Of a stretch of DNA of 18,080 nucleotides, positions 9,166 through 17,282 are shown piece after piece. Under the pieces are notes generated by a model. The model was given only the letters and a program-made list of their open reading frames with translations, searched no databases and was not told the origin of the DNA. The stretch's first letter is position 1; each line of letters opens with the position of its first letter. The position numbers and the translations under genes are program-made. Source of the DNA: Granulicella sp. (GTDB lineage: Bacteria; Acidobacteriota; Terriglobia; Terriglobales; Acidobacteriaceae); the NCBI GenBank assembly GCA_003133205.1, contig PKWK01000331.1, positions 1-18,080 on the forward strand, in the 5' to 3' direction.

Positions 9166-9366
9166 GTGAGACTCTCCTGCCCGCGCGGTAACGCCAGCAC
9201 CTTCTATTGTACGGCTCGTCACTAACGGGAAGGACATGGTCACGGTGCGTCAGGCGGAAATTGCGATGTCGCGGATGGCGGGTGCCATCTTGGGAGCGTT
9301 TCCAGAACAGCACTCGTACCGCGCGTCCAGACTCGGTGGCCGACATGGAGCCCGCCGAAGATCCAA

Positions 9367-10039
9367 TCACGCCGCCACGTCGTAAGCGAATAGCCGGAAC
9401 GCCTCGACTAGCATCTTTGGCAGCTCGTCACGATTCCGCTTCATTATGAGTTTCGTGCCCCGCACCAGTGATGGGAAGCAGTTCGGTTCGCGCCGGGATA
9501 TGCTTCAACGCCGCAATCATCTCGTCGATGGAGCCGAACCCATCCCGCGTGCCGTGAACGAACATCGCAGGGGTTTGGAGGCGCGGGAAGTTCCCCGTCC
9601 GTAACTCCCCGGGTCGTTGCGGCGGGTGGAGCGGGTATGAAAGCAGCAGGAGGCAATCGACGAGACCGGGTTCAGCCGCGCCGAGCATTGACGCTTGCCT
9701 CCCTCCATACGAATGGCCGCCCAGAAACACACGGCCCGGAGTTTGTCGCCGCATCGACGCAATTGCCGCATTGAGTCCCTGTTGGTCGCGTTCTGCACTG
9801 CCACGTTGTGGTGGCCCATGTGGTCGCAACTGGCGAGAGGGCAGATCGCAACGGAGGACGGTCAATCCCGAGGCACAGAACGCACCCGCCAGAGCCACGA
9901 GAAGCGGAGAATCGCAGTTTGCTCCCGCGCCGTGCGTCAGGATGAGGCAATCCCCATTCGCACTGGTAGGTTGGTGCAGGAAGCCTTGAACGGGTACTTC
10001 ATTCGGCGGAGCATCAAGAAAATCTCGAAAATTGGTCAT
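9367..10039 (-). pseudogene. Alpha/beta hydrolase (TEX30/KANL3-like), frameshifted near the 3' end
   Basis: The open frame 9428-10039 encodes 203 residues of a small alpha/beta hydrolase. It has an oxyanion-side HGAGA (36-40), nucleophile Ser110 in GGHSYGG, Asp166 in HGTRDGF and His195 in GAGHE, plus RCDLP and RGSAERDQ motifs typical of this dienelactone-hydrolase-like group. After GAGHE it runs into THNEAES and a TGA. Removing one base of the AAA run at 9451-9453 instead gives GHELIMKRNRDELPKMLVEA and on to FRLFAYDVAA, stopping at TGA 9367-9369. That is the normal amphipathic C-terminal helix, making 223 residues. The catalytic triad is upstream of the shift, so the short product could retain activity. 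Substrate unknown. The shift could also be a sequencing error. Confidence 0.8.
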
Positions 10040-10460
10040 CCCCAGGACCTATCGCATCCAATGGCTGGGATCATTTCCCAACTTCAGTATGCCGGTTCTC
10101 GGGAAATAATAGGGCCAGTGCGTGAAAAGCCCTATTCTCTCCAAATTGACACCCCGGCTTCGGGTGGACCTCCAGACCCCGCTCAAGATTGTTTCAAAAA
10201 GCCGGCTGCTGGCGGTCCTGCAATCTGCTGAGAATAGGCGGTCGAGATTGATCTGCGGCGCTGTTCCAGAAGGTGTGGATTATGAAACAGACCACCGGTG
10301 CTTACCAAAGGACTGAGCCGTCCACTCGTAAAACCGCCCGCCGCTGAGACATCGGTGTGAATTTCAAGGAGGGCGTACACTTGGGGCGGTCGTTGATCGA
10401 CTATTAGATCAAGTCAAACCGTGCCGACGCATGATGTGCCCGGTGGAACCCCGGTGTTGA
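10040..10460. other. Divergent intergenic region between the hydrolase and cheB/cheR-kinase genes
   Basis: About 420 bases separate the hydrolase and kinase-fusion starts, with no supported gene. Short frames on both strands (for example 10122-10316 plus and 10183-10380 minus) show no homology. An inverted repeat, TTGATC (10393-10398) and GATCAA (10407-10412) with eight bases between, sits about 50 bases before the kinase-fusion start and might be an operator. TTGACA occurs at 10144-10149 but I find no matching -10 box. Confidence 0.45.
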
Positions 10461-13400
10461 ATGCGCTCCTCCAAAGTACAGAGACCGTCGCCCCAAAATG
10501 CATTGCCGGAAATTCCAGTCGTGGCGATCGGGGCATCGGCAGGCGGCCTGGAAGCTCTTACGGCAATTCTCCGTGCTCTTCCCACTGATATAGCTCTGGC
10601 ATTCGTTCTGATTCAGCACCTCGACCCCAAACGTCGGAGCATTTTGCCAGAACTGCTTTCGAGGGAGACCAAAATACCGGTACTGGAAGCGATCGATGGG
10701 ATGAGAGTCGAGTCGAATCGCGTCTATGTGATGCCGAGCAACGTAGATATTTTCATTACGGATGGCCACTTTAGGCTCATGCCACGGGTTGAAGACCACA
10801 AGCAGCATCTGCCCATCGACATCTTTATGCGTTCTCTGGCGGATGTACGCAAGAGCCAGGCCATAGGTGTCATCCTCTCAGGCACTGCATCGGACGGCAC
10901 GGCGGGAGTTGAAGCGATTCGCGCCGCAGGTGGAGTGACTTTTGCCCAGGACCCCGAGACAGCTAAGTTCGGCGGTATGCCCCAGAGCGCGATTGAATCC
11001 GGCTGCATCGATTTCGTTTTATCCCCGGAGAAGATCGCGGCGGAATTGTCCTGGATGAGCAGTCATCCCAACCTCCGGAGGAAGTCGACGGATTCGCGTG
11101 TAGAGCCGAAAGACGATGACCACATTTTCGATTCAATTCTGAACCTGGTGAGTACTTTGCAAGGCACCAACTTCAGAAGGTACAAGCCCAACACGATTCG
11201 TCGACGAACGCAGCAGCGAATGGCAGTCCTCGGGATAGCTTCGCTTGCTGCGTACTTGACCTATCTCGGAGAGCATCCGGAGGAAGTTGCAAAGCTCTCC
11301 AGTCATATTCTGATTCCCGTAACGGAATTCTTTCGCGATCCGGAGGTCTTTGAGAATCTCGCAAATGCGGTTTACCCGGCAATTGTAGGAGAAAGAGCAG
11401 AAGGAACTCTTCGCATATGGGTCGTCGCTTGCTCCAGCGGAGAAGAGGTATATTCGCTGGCGATTACCTTGCTGGAGTTTCTGGGGAAAAGAGCCGATGG
11501 TATCCGCATTCAAATCTTTGGCACGGACATCAATGAGGTTGGGATTGCGAAGGCTCGCTCCGGCATCTTCTCCGACAGCGCCATGAAGAATGTGTCAGCG
11601 GACCGCGTCGCAAAGTTCTTCACGAAAATAGCAGGCGGATATCGGGTCAACAGGGTGATCCGCGATCTATGTGTTTTTGCGCGTCAGGATGTAACCAAGG
11701 ACCCCCCCTTTTCAAGCCTGGATCTGATCTCCTGCCGGAATTTCCTGATTTACCTTCAACCGGAGTTGCAGGAAAAGGTTATCTCGACCTTGCACTATGC
11801 CTTGAATCCATCGGGCTTTCTGCTGTTGGGAAACGCTGAGAGCGCAGCCTCATACCCGCAGATGTTCACGCCTCTGAACAAGGAGAGCAAGATCTATTCC
11901 AAAAGGGTTGGCAATCACCGCCAGCAGCGTACGTTCAACACAAGTCGTCCCTCCATTCAGACGAGCGCATCGCCGCTAGCGAAAGCGCAGCCCATCAGCC
12001 ACACTAGCCAGAGTGGAGAGGAACTGCAGCAGCTCGCAGATCGCATTGTCCTGAAGGAGTGTGCCCCGCCAGGTGCGATCGTCAACGATACTCTCGAAAT
12101 TCTTCAGTTTCGCGGACGGACAGGTCTTTATCTGGAGCCTGCGTCCGGACGTGCCAATCTCAACATACTGAATATGATCCGTGAAGATCTGGCCATTGCC
12201 CTGCGAACCGCCATTGCTTCGGCCAGGAAACGGGTAGTTCCGGTCAAAAAGAAGAATGTCGTTTTTGTACATAGCGGCAAAAGGCGTATGGTGCATCTGT
12301 CCGTGACTCCATTGGATGAACCGACCTCCGGAACAGGGCGGTGCTATCTCATCCTCTTCGAGGACGCAACGCCTCCGGTCGAGATGCATGACAAAAGGAA
12401 CGCGCGGGTACCGTTGAAGGAAAGCGATCTCGTACGGAGAGAGCTTCTCGAGCAAAAGCGTGAGTTGCACGCCGCTCGCGCCCTACTCAAGGAACATCTT
12501 GCAAGACAGGAAGCGCTCCGCGAAGATTTTGAGTCTGTAAATGAAGAATTGCTCTCCGCGAACGAAGAACTGCAAAGCACCAACGAGGAGTTGGAAACCT
12601 CGAAAGAGGAATTGCAAGCCACGAATGAAGAACTCACCACTATCAACGATGAGTTGAATAGCAACAACTCAACCTTGCGCCTGCTGGGGAATGACCTGAA
12701 AAACCTGCTCGAAAGCACAGTGATCCCCATTGTGATGGTGGATAGCGGCCTGTGTATACGCCGCATGACGCCTACGGCGGAGACCGTCTTTAGAGTGCTT
12801 CCATCCGATATTGGGCGATCCATCACCGATATCAGACCGGATCTCAACGTCGATTTGAAGCCCCTGCTTACAACCGTTCTTCGGGATGTTGTGAACCTCG
12901 AACGAGAGGTGCAGGATCAGCAAGGCCACTGGTATCGCCTGCAGATAAGACCCTACAAGACACTCGATAACCGCCTCGATGGCGCAGTCTTAGTCCTCAT
13001 GGACATCGATGTCATCAAGAAGCGCAATCAGGAACTGGTGCTTGCGGGCGAGTTTACCAAGTCCATCATCGAAACCATGCCGGAACCTGTGCTGGTATTG
13101 AGCGCCGATTTGCGTATCCTGATGGCAAATCATGCGTTCTACCAAGCCTTTGAGGTTGAGCCAGAGGCAACTCTGAATCAACTTGTATATAACCTGGGAG
13201 ATGGACAATGGAATAAGCCCGACCTGCGAAGTCTGCTGGAGGAGGTCCTGCCGCACGACAGAGATTTTTTGAACCATGAAGTTGTGTACGATTTCCCCGG
13301 CATCGGCTGGAAATCTTTCATGCTCAGTGGGCGCTATATGGTGCAGGAGCCAGATGCGGCACCTCTGATTCTCTTGTCACTCACTGATATGACCAAACGC

Positions 13401-14132
13401 AAGAAGATCGAAGCTGCGCTCATCCAGGCGGAGAAGCTGGCCATTGCGAGCCGTTTGGCCGCGTCCATCGCACATGAGATCAATAACCCTCTGGAGGCGG
13501 TCACAAATCTTCTTTATCTCGCCTCGACCGACGATGATGCAGCTGCCGCAAGAGCATTTACAGCCCAGGCGCTCGAGGAGGTAGGCCGCGTGTCGCAGAT
13601 CACGCAGCAGACACTCAAGTTTTATCGGCAATCTACAAGTCCATCATCAGTGCAGATCTCTGAGATACTGGACTCTCTACTAGTGCTCTACCACGGAAAG
13701 ATCCTGGCCAATAACATCTCAGTCCATCGCCAATATAGAGAAGGACCGCCGATCCTGTGCTTGACGGGAGATCTTCGGCAGATCTTTGCGAACATCATCG
13801 CGAACGCGGTTGATGCGATGAAGTCCGGAGGCTCGCTCACCATGCGAGTGAGCCCATCGTTCGACTGGCGTAATCGAGAACGATCCGGCATACGTACTAC
13901 AATTGCCGACTCCGGCACAGGAATGGATACCGAGACGCTCCGCAGAATTTACGAGCCGTTCTTTACGACCAAGAACGAGACCGGCACTGGGCTCGGGATG
14001 TGGGTGTCTGCTCAACTTGTTGAACGCCTGCAAGGCAATCTGCGGGTGTCGAGCACGACACGCCCCGGCAGGAGTGGTACTGCCTTCTCCCTATTCTTGC
14101 CCCTTGAGCTATCGAATGTAGAGAAACCGTAG
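10461..14132 (+). CDS. CheB-CheR-PAS-histidine kinase fusion protein
   Basis: This is a 1223-residue cytoplasmic signalling protein. Residues about 18-200 are a CheB methylesterase domain with catalytic Ser26 (GASAGG), His53 (QHLDP) and Asp145 (SGTASDG). It lacks the usual receiver domain. Residues about 220-480 are a CheR methyltransferase, with the N-terminal helical part, SAM-binding VVACSSGEEVYSLA (322-334), FGTDIN and DLISCRNFLIYL. Residues about 520-640 form a linker/PAS-like domain. A long coiled coil with repeated NEEL units spans about 660-740, then two PAS domains (about 745-855 and 860-980). HisKA has the phospho-acceptor His1005 in SIAHEINNP. HATPase_c has N box NIIANAVDAM, G1 DSGTGM and G2 TGTGLGMW. 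No receiver domain and no membrane segment are present. Partner regulators and receptors are not in the window. The start at 10461 is the first ATG before CheB. Confidence 0.95.
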   Translation: MRSSKVQRPSPQNALPEIPVVAIGASAGGLEALTAILRALPTDIALAFVLIQHLDPKRRSILPELLSRETKIPVLEAIDGMRVESNRVYVMPSNVDIFITDGHFRLMPRVEDHKQHLPIDIFMRSLADVRKSQAIGVILSGTASDGTAGVEAIRAAGGVTFAQDPETAKFGGMPQSAIESGCIDFVLSPEKIAAELSWMSSHPNLRRKSTDSRVEPKDDDHIFDSILNLVSTLQGTNFRRYKPNTIRRRTQQRMAVLGIASLAAYLTYLGEHPEEVAKLSSHILIPVTEFFRDPEVFENLANAVYPAIVGERAEGTLRIWVVACSSGEEVYSLAITLLEFLGKRADGIRIQIFGTDINEVGIAKARSGIFSDSAMKNVSADRVAKFFTKIAGGYRVNRVIRDLCVFARQDVTKDPPFSSLDLISCRNFLIYLQPELQEKVISTLHYALNPSGFLLLGNAESAASYPQMFTPLNKESKIYSKRVGNHRQQRTFNTSRPSIQTSASPLAKAQPISHTSQSGEELQQLADRIVLKECAPPGAIVNDTLEILQFRGRTGLYLEPASGRANLNILNMIREDLAIALRTAIASARKRVVPVKKKNVVFVHSGKRRMVHLSVTPLDEPTSGTGRCYLILFEDATPPVEMHDKRNARVPLKESDLVRRELLEQKRELHAARALLKEHLARQEALREDFESVNEELLSANEELQSTNEELETSKEELQATNEELTTINDELNSNNSTLRLLGNDLKNLLESTVIPIVMVDSGLCIRRMTPTAETVFRVLPSDIGRSITDIRPDLNVDLKPLLTTVLRDVVNLEREVQDQQGHWYRLQIRPYKTLDNRLDGAVLVLMDIDVIKKRNQELVLAGEFTKSIIETMPEPVLVLSADLRILMANHAFYQAFEVEPEATLNQLVYNLGDGQWNKPDLRSLLEEVLPHDRDFLNHEVVYDFPGIGWKSFMLSGRYMVQEPDAAPLILLSLTDMTKRKKIEAALIQAEKLAIASRLAASIAHEINNPLEAVTNLLYLASTDDDAAAARAFTAQALEEVGRVSQITQQTLKFYRQSTSPSSVQISEILDSLLVLYHGKILANNISVHRQYREGPPILCLTGDLRQIFANIIANAVDAMKSGGSLTMRVSPSFDWRNRERSGIRTTIADSGTGMDTETLRRIYEPFFTTKNETGTGLGMWVSAQLVERLQGNLRVSSTTRPGRSGTAFSLFLPLELSNVEKP

Positions 14133-14140
14133 CGGAATAG

Positions 14141-14187
14141 CCAGCGAACGGAAGGTCTAGGAAGAAAGATTCCGTACCAATCGCTGG
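14141..14187 (+). other. Hairpin just after the CheB/CheR-kinase gene
   Basis: CCAGCGAACGGAA (14141-14153) can pair with TTCCGT (14170-14175) and TCGCTGG (14181-14187), leaving a 16-base loop and a 5-base bulge (ACCAA). It starts nine bases after the stop codon at 14132. There is no T run behind it, so it may be a transcript-end stabiliser or a weak terminator. Confidence 0.35.
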
Positions 14188-14289
14188 ATACCTCCCGAGT
14201 CACGGTCAAACCGAAATTGGCCGCCTCGAGGCGCCTAGCTGCTGCCTAATCGCCCACCGGCTGATTGATGGCGGCGTTGCCAGGAGCAT

Positions 14290-14838
14290 CTAACAACCAT
14301 CGAGCGGAAAGCGCTCGCGGATTTCGTAGCGAGAGCCGGCGGGACCGAGGAAGCTTTCGTAGAGAAGGAATTCCTCTGCGACAAACCTGGTGAAGTATGG
14401 CTGAGGGCGCACTTTGGTTTTGAGTTCACGGAGTGCTTGCCGTTGGCCTTTGCCTTTGCCGCGCGCAAGAGTGATATGAGGTTGGTAGGGACGAGTATCG
14501 CGGACGAACCCGCAAAGCTCCGTCGCCACTGTGACACGTACGTGGAGCAAGAGCAGTTCGGGCGTGACCCTAACACCGGCGAAGACAATCCCGGCATGAT
14601 CGAAAAAGCCTAGCCTCTCAAGCAATATAGGAACGGGCGGCAAATGAATCTCATGTAATCGTGCGACAGTGCATTCGTATTGTTCCCGGCCGGTATTGCC
14701 CAGAAATTGCAGACTGATGTGCCACGATTCGGGCGCCGACCAGCGGAGCTCGTTCCCGTCGGATTGAAGCCGCACCGAGGTCGCCGAGAGCTCGTCAACA
14801 ACTGCAGCCGCCAATGGTATCCCAACAAAGAGGCGCAT
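14290..14838 (-). CDS. thpR: RNA 2',3'-cyclic phosphodiesterase (LigT/2H family)
   Basis: This 182-residue protein has the full length and start of ThpR/LigT proteins (MRLFVGIPL). Both catalytic 2H motifs are intact: His40-Ile-Ser42 in WHISLQFLG and His121-Ile-Thr123 in PHITLAR. Between and after them are family features such as LRWSAPESWH and the C-terminal FLLYESFLGPAGSRYEIRER. The enzyme opens 2',3'-cyclic phosphates on RNA ends and was first described as a 2'-5' RNA ligase. The ATG at 14838 is the only possible start before an upstream in-frame stop. No clear Shine-Dalgarno precedes it. It is convergent with the kinase-fusion gene and otherwise isolated. Confidence 0.93.
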   Translation of the reverse strand: MRLFVGIPLAAAVVDELSATSVRLQSDGNELRWSAPESWHISLQFLGNTGREQYECTVARLHEIHLPPVPILLERLGFFDHAGIVFAGVRVTPELLLLHVRVTVATELCGFVRDTRPYQPHITLARGKGKGQRQALRELKTKVRPQPYFTRFVAEEFLLYESFLGPAGSRYEIRERFPLDGC

Positions 14839-14936
14839 ACAAGAATTATGGTAAGCGTCTTGTTTGTCCCTGTGGACATGATTGAGGGAAGGTCATGACG
14901 ATGGGGACATGGCGAGTAGCGCGACGCATGTGCGCC

Positions 14937-14968
14937 GGAGGTTGACGACAAGCCAACCCTCCTGTTTT
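14937..14968 (+). terminator. Terminator-like hairpin between thpR and the Fic gene
   Basis: GGAGGTTG (14937-14944) pairs with CAACCCTCC (14954-14962), with one bulged base and a 9-base loop. TGTTTTGT follows on the plus strand. It could terminate plus-strand antisense transcription, or act as a roadblock at the end of the minus-strand Fic transcript. No plus-strand gene ends nearby, which lowers confidence. Confidence 0.35.
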
Positions 14969-15059
14969 GTATCCGCCGCTTCTGCTTCTTGAAGGAACAT
15001 GAGGGCAGTTGACGGCATGTGGTCTGTTTCTTTACCTACACCTTTTGAGATCGCTGGCT

Positions 15060-15728
15060 TTATGGCAGCGCATACCAGGCACCGCGGCCACGGCCATGCA
15101 TGACGAGGTGCCCCTTCCCCAACAGTTGGCGAAAGTGCACCTTTAGCGTATTCCGGTTCGTGCCGGTCAGCGTAGCCATGTCGCCGATGGTGACTCGTCC
15201 ATGTTCGCGTGCATGCTCGACGATTCGTACGGAAAGCTCCGGCATTGCGGACAGAACGATTTTCTCCCGCTCGACTTTCCTGGCCAACCGGTGCATCTGC
15301 TGCTGAAGCGCGCGGAGGAAGAACAAGACCCAGGGCTGCCAGTCGGGCGCATCGGTTCTTATGGTTCCCTGGGTTTGCCGTAGGGCCAAGTAGTAGCCTT
15401 CCTTGCTCTGTTCAATCACACTTTCCAGTGAGTTGTAGGGAGCGTAAGCGTACCCGGCACGCAATAACAGAAGCGTGGTCAAGATGCGGCTCAGCCGGCC
15501 GTTGCCGTCTTGAAACGGATGGATCTCGAGGAAGACGACGATGAAGATGGCCGTTACCAGCAGGAGATGGAGTTGCCTGGTCTCCAGAGTTTCCCGTGCC
15601 CAGTCGACGGCTTCTTTCACGAGTCGCGGCGTATCGAACGGTGTAGCTGTTTCGAAGACGATTCGATTCTGTCCACCGCCACCAAACAAATCAATGACAT
15701 ACGCGGATATCTCGCAGCGATTCGTCAC
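15060..15728 (-). CDS. Fic family protein, N-terminal half missing
   Basis: This 222-residue protein contains an intact Fic active-site motif HPFQDGNGR (His70 catalytic), preceded by VFETATPFDTP (the flap/target-dock region). It continues with RILTTLLLLRAGYAYAPYNSLE and a C-terminal winged-helix-like segment (VTIGDMATLTGTNRNTLKVHFRQLL). Fic enzymes transfer AMP or similar groups to protein hydroxyls. Full relatives have roughly 370 residues, with an N-terminal helical region holding the (S/T)xxxE(G/N) inhibitory motif. That part is absent here, and homology begins only about ten residues into the frame. The GTG start at 15728 overlaps the stop of the upstream sigma/zinc-finger gene in a GTGA. 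If made, the product would lack its own N-terminal inhibitor. It may equally be a decaying fragment. Confidence 0.82.
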   Translation of the reverse strand: MTNRCEISAYVIDLFGGGGQNRIVFETATPFDTPRLVKEAVDWARETLETRQLHLLLVTAIFIVVFLEIHPFQDGNGRLSRILTTLLLLRAGYAYAPYNSLESVIEQSKEGYYLALRQTQGTIRTDAPDWQPWVLFFLRALQQQMHRLARKVEREKIVLSAMPELSVRIVEHAREHGRVTIGDMATLTGTNRNTLKVHFRQLLGKGHLVMHGRGRGAWYALP

Positions 15729-16651
15729 ATCACGGTGGAGCCTAGTTCTGTGCCTGGCATGCCGAGCAGGCGCAGATATTCCTGGGTGAGGATGGAACGC
15801 AAGCGGGGCGCGACGGCGGGATCACACGGAATCTGCAGCGAGCGGCAGCGATCGACGGCAACTCGCAGGTCGCGGAGGAAAGCGACGCAAGCTGGGCACG
15901 CCTCGATATGACCTCGCATCTCTTCGCAGGTGCGGGGCTCGACTCGACCGTCCAAATACTCCGAGAGGTTCGAAAACAGTTCGCGGCATTCGGCGGGGCG
16001 TTGTCCGCCTTTGGCCGGTGCGCCCTTAGACTTCTTGCTGGCTGGCGGACTGGCATGCGGCTTTTTCGGTGTGACATCCAGTATCTTGCTCATCTCTTTG
16101 CGTACGCACAAGCGTGCCCGATGGAGGCGAACCCTCACCGTCCCGGGTTGTAAGTCAAGAATCTGCGCGACTTGCTCGGTCTGTCAGCTCCTCCATGTCG
16201 TGGAGCACAAGAACCATGCGCAATTGGACGGGGATATGCAAAACCGCCTGATGCAATAGGTGGTGCCGCTCGGCGTGGAGTAGATTGCCTTCAGGGCTCT
16301 CGGCAGCCATCCTGCAACAATCGCCCCAGTTCGGCCTCGTCGGGCATCAATTCATCCAATGACAGGATGTGCTTGGGAGCAGATGCTACTTTACGGCGCA
16401 TACGCCAGCAGCGGTTTCTGGTGACGGTATAGAGCCAGAGCGGCAAGAGCTTGCGGGTCCTGGAGTTTAACCAGGTGCCCGAGTGCCCCAGAGAGAACCT
16501 CCTGCATGGTATCTTCCGCGTCTTCCGGATGCCCGCAGACCTTCATGCTGAAGGAATAGACCGTGCTCTGCAACAAACCGATTGCCTCTTCGATCGCTTC
16601 AGGAGTATTGCGGCGCAGGAGATCGGAAGCTTGAATGAGTTCGGGTCGCAT
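15725..16651 (-). pseudogene. ECF-like sigma-70 factor fused to a C-terminal zinc-finger (anti-sigma) domain, with three frameshifts
   Basis: Read with three one-base corrections, one gene of about 308 codons appears. Frame one (16651 to about 16442) gives sigma region 2 (VYSFSMKVCGHPEDAEDTMQEVL). After one extra base near 16441 comes LWLYTVTRNRCWRMRRK and on to LGRLLQDG. After a second near 16305 comes AESPEGNLLHAERHHLLHQA and on to LVLHDMEELT. After a third near 16181, sigma region 4 (TEQVAQILDLQPGTVRVRLH) returns to the original frame. It runs on without a stop through a lysine-rich linker into a zinc finger (ECRELF, then HIEACPAC, an HxxxCxxC motif) ending at 15725. As written, frame one stops at 16391-16393, so full-length product is not made. 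The 3' zinc-finger part stays open from 16138 or ATG 16093. ZAS-type fingers normally restrain sigma factors. Confidence 0.78.
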
Positions 16652-16773
16652 TGATTGGGGCTCTCACAAACAAGGCCAGTATATTCTCCGGCCACCCGTG
16701 ACAAAGGCATCCACCGAGGTTTCATTTTCCAGCAGTCTGGCCAGCCCGCTGCACGACAGGTATAACTCAATGT

Positions 16774-17055
16774 TTACTGGGCACACCGTTGACCGACGTT
16801 AGTCCCTTGCCGCTTGGCTTCGATCATGAGGAGGCAGATCGGACAGACTTTCTTTAGCCATTCGCGCAATTTGGGTACGCCAGGCTCGGAGTTTGAAGCG
16901 AGCCATCCACGCAGCAAGGCAATTGCGAGGTCCAATTCGGCGCCCTGCCGACTTGCCTCCAGGCGAAACATCTGGCGATAGACCTCGTCCTTGAGCTTGT
17001 CGCCATGATCTTGGCGAGGATTGCTCGATCGGATTGCAGCCTTTCCTGCGCTCAT
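16774..17055 (-). CDS. Small conserved soluble protein of unknown function
   Basis: This 93-residue protein has no membrane segment or signal peptide. The middle is helical and charged (DKLKDEVYRQMFRLEASRQG, then ELDLAIALLRGWLA). A VCPICLLMIEAKRQG segment contains the CxxC pair CPIC, which could bind metal or form a disulfide. I recognise no family. The start at 17055 is chosen because AAGGAG lies ten bases upstream, overlapping the stop region of the DUF2892 gene 17 bases away. An in-frame extension to 17193 only reads through that gene in another frame. It is probably the last gene of the RND permease operon. Confidence 0.65.
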   Translation of the reverse strand: MSAGKAAIRSSNPRQDHGDKLKDEVYRQMFRLEASRQGAELDLAIALLRGWLASNSEPGVPKLREWLKKVCPICLLMIEAKRQGTNVGQRCAQ

Positions 17056-17072
17056 GGACGCATTACTCCTTT

Positions 17073-17282
17073 TCACTTGGCTGTGCTGCAGTTGGCGTCT
17101 TTCAGGCCAATGGCGCGCAGGATCGCCATGGCTGGACACCAGTTTGTAAATGCCGACTGCAATAGGTTGAGTCCGACGAAAGCCGTCAGCCACAACCAGT
17201 ACAGCGAAACGAAGTGCGCCAGCGTAAGTGATAACAACACCATAACGCCAGCCATCAAGCGTATGCCACGTTCTACGGTCAT
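17073..17282 (-). CDS. DUF2892 (YgaP-type) small inner-membrane protein
   Basis: This 69-residue protein begins [19 protein letters not shown] and has two transmembrane helices at about 8-24 and 29-44. The family-typical [23 protein letters not shown] follows, with the conserved Cys after the second helix, as in the membrane part of YgaP-like proteins. Function is unknown; such proteins are often next to rhodanese, thioredoxin-like or efflux genes. Its ATG (17280-17282) overlaps the TGA of the RND gene (ATGA), and AAGGAGC lies upstream, so translation is coupled to the permease. Confidence 0.85.
   Translation of the reverse strand: MTVERGIRLMAGVMVLLSLTLAHFVSLYWLWLTAFVGLNLLQSAFTNWCPAMAILRAIGLKDANCSTAK

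Noticed and set aside
12535..12665. Apparent short-period DNA repeat in the kinase-fusion gene
   Set aside because: It is explained by the repeated NEEL coiled-coil linker common to CheB-CheR fusion kinases.
14222..14233. Palindrome CGCCTCGAGGCG
   Set aside because: It has no loop and no flanking regulatory context. It could arise by chance in GC-rich DNA.
15742..16077. Alternative minus-strand frame of 111 codons
   Set aside because: It is a shifted reading of the zinc-finger coding region. The zinc-finger frame is the one with HxxxCxxC and continuity with sigma region 4.
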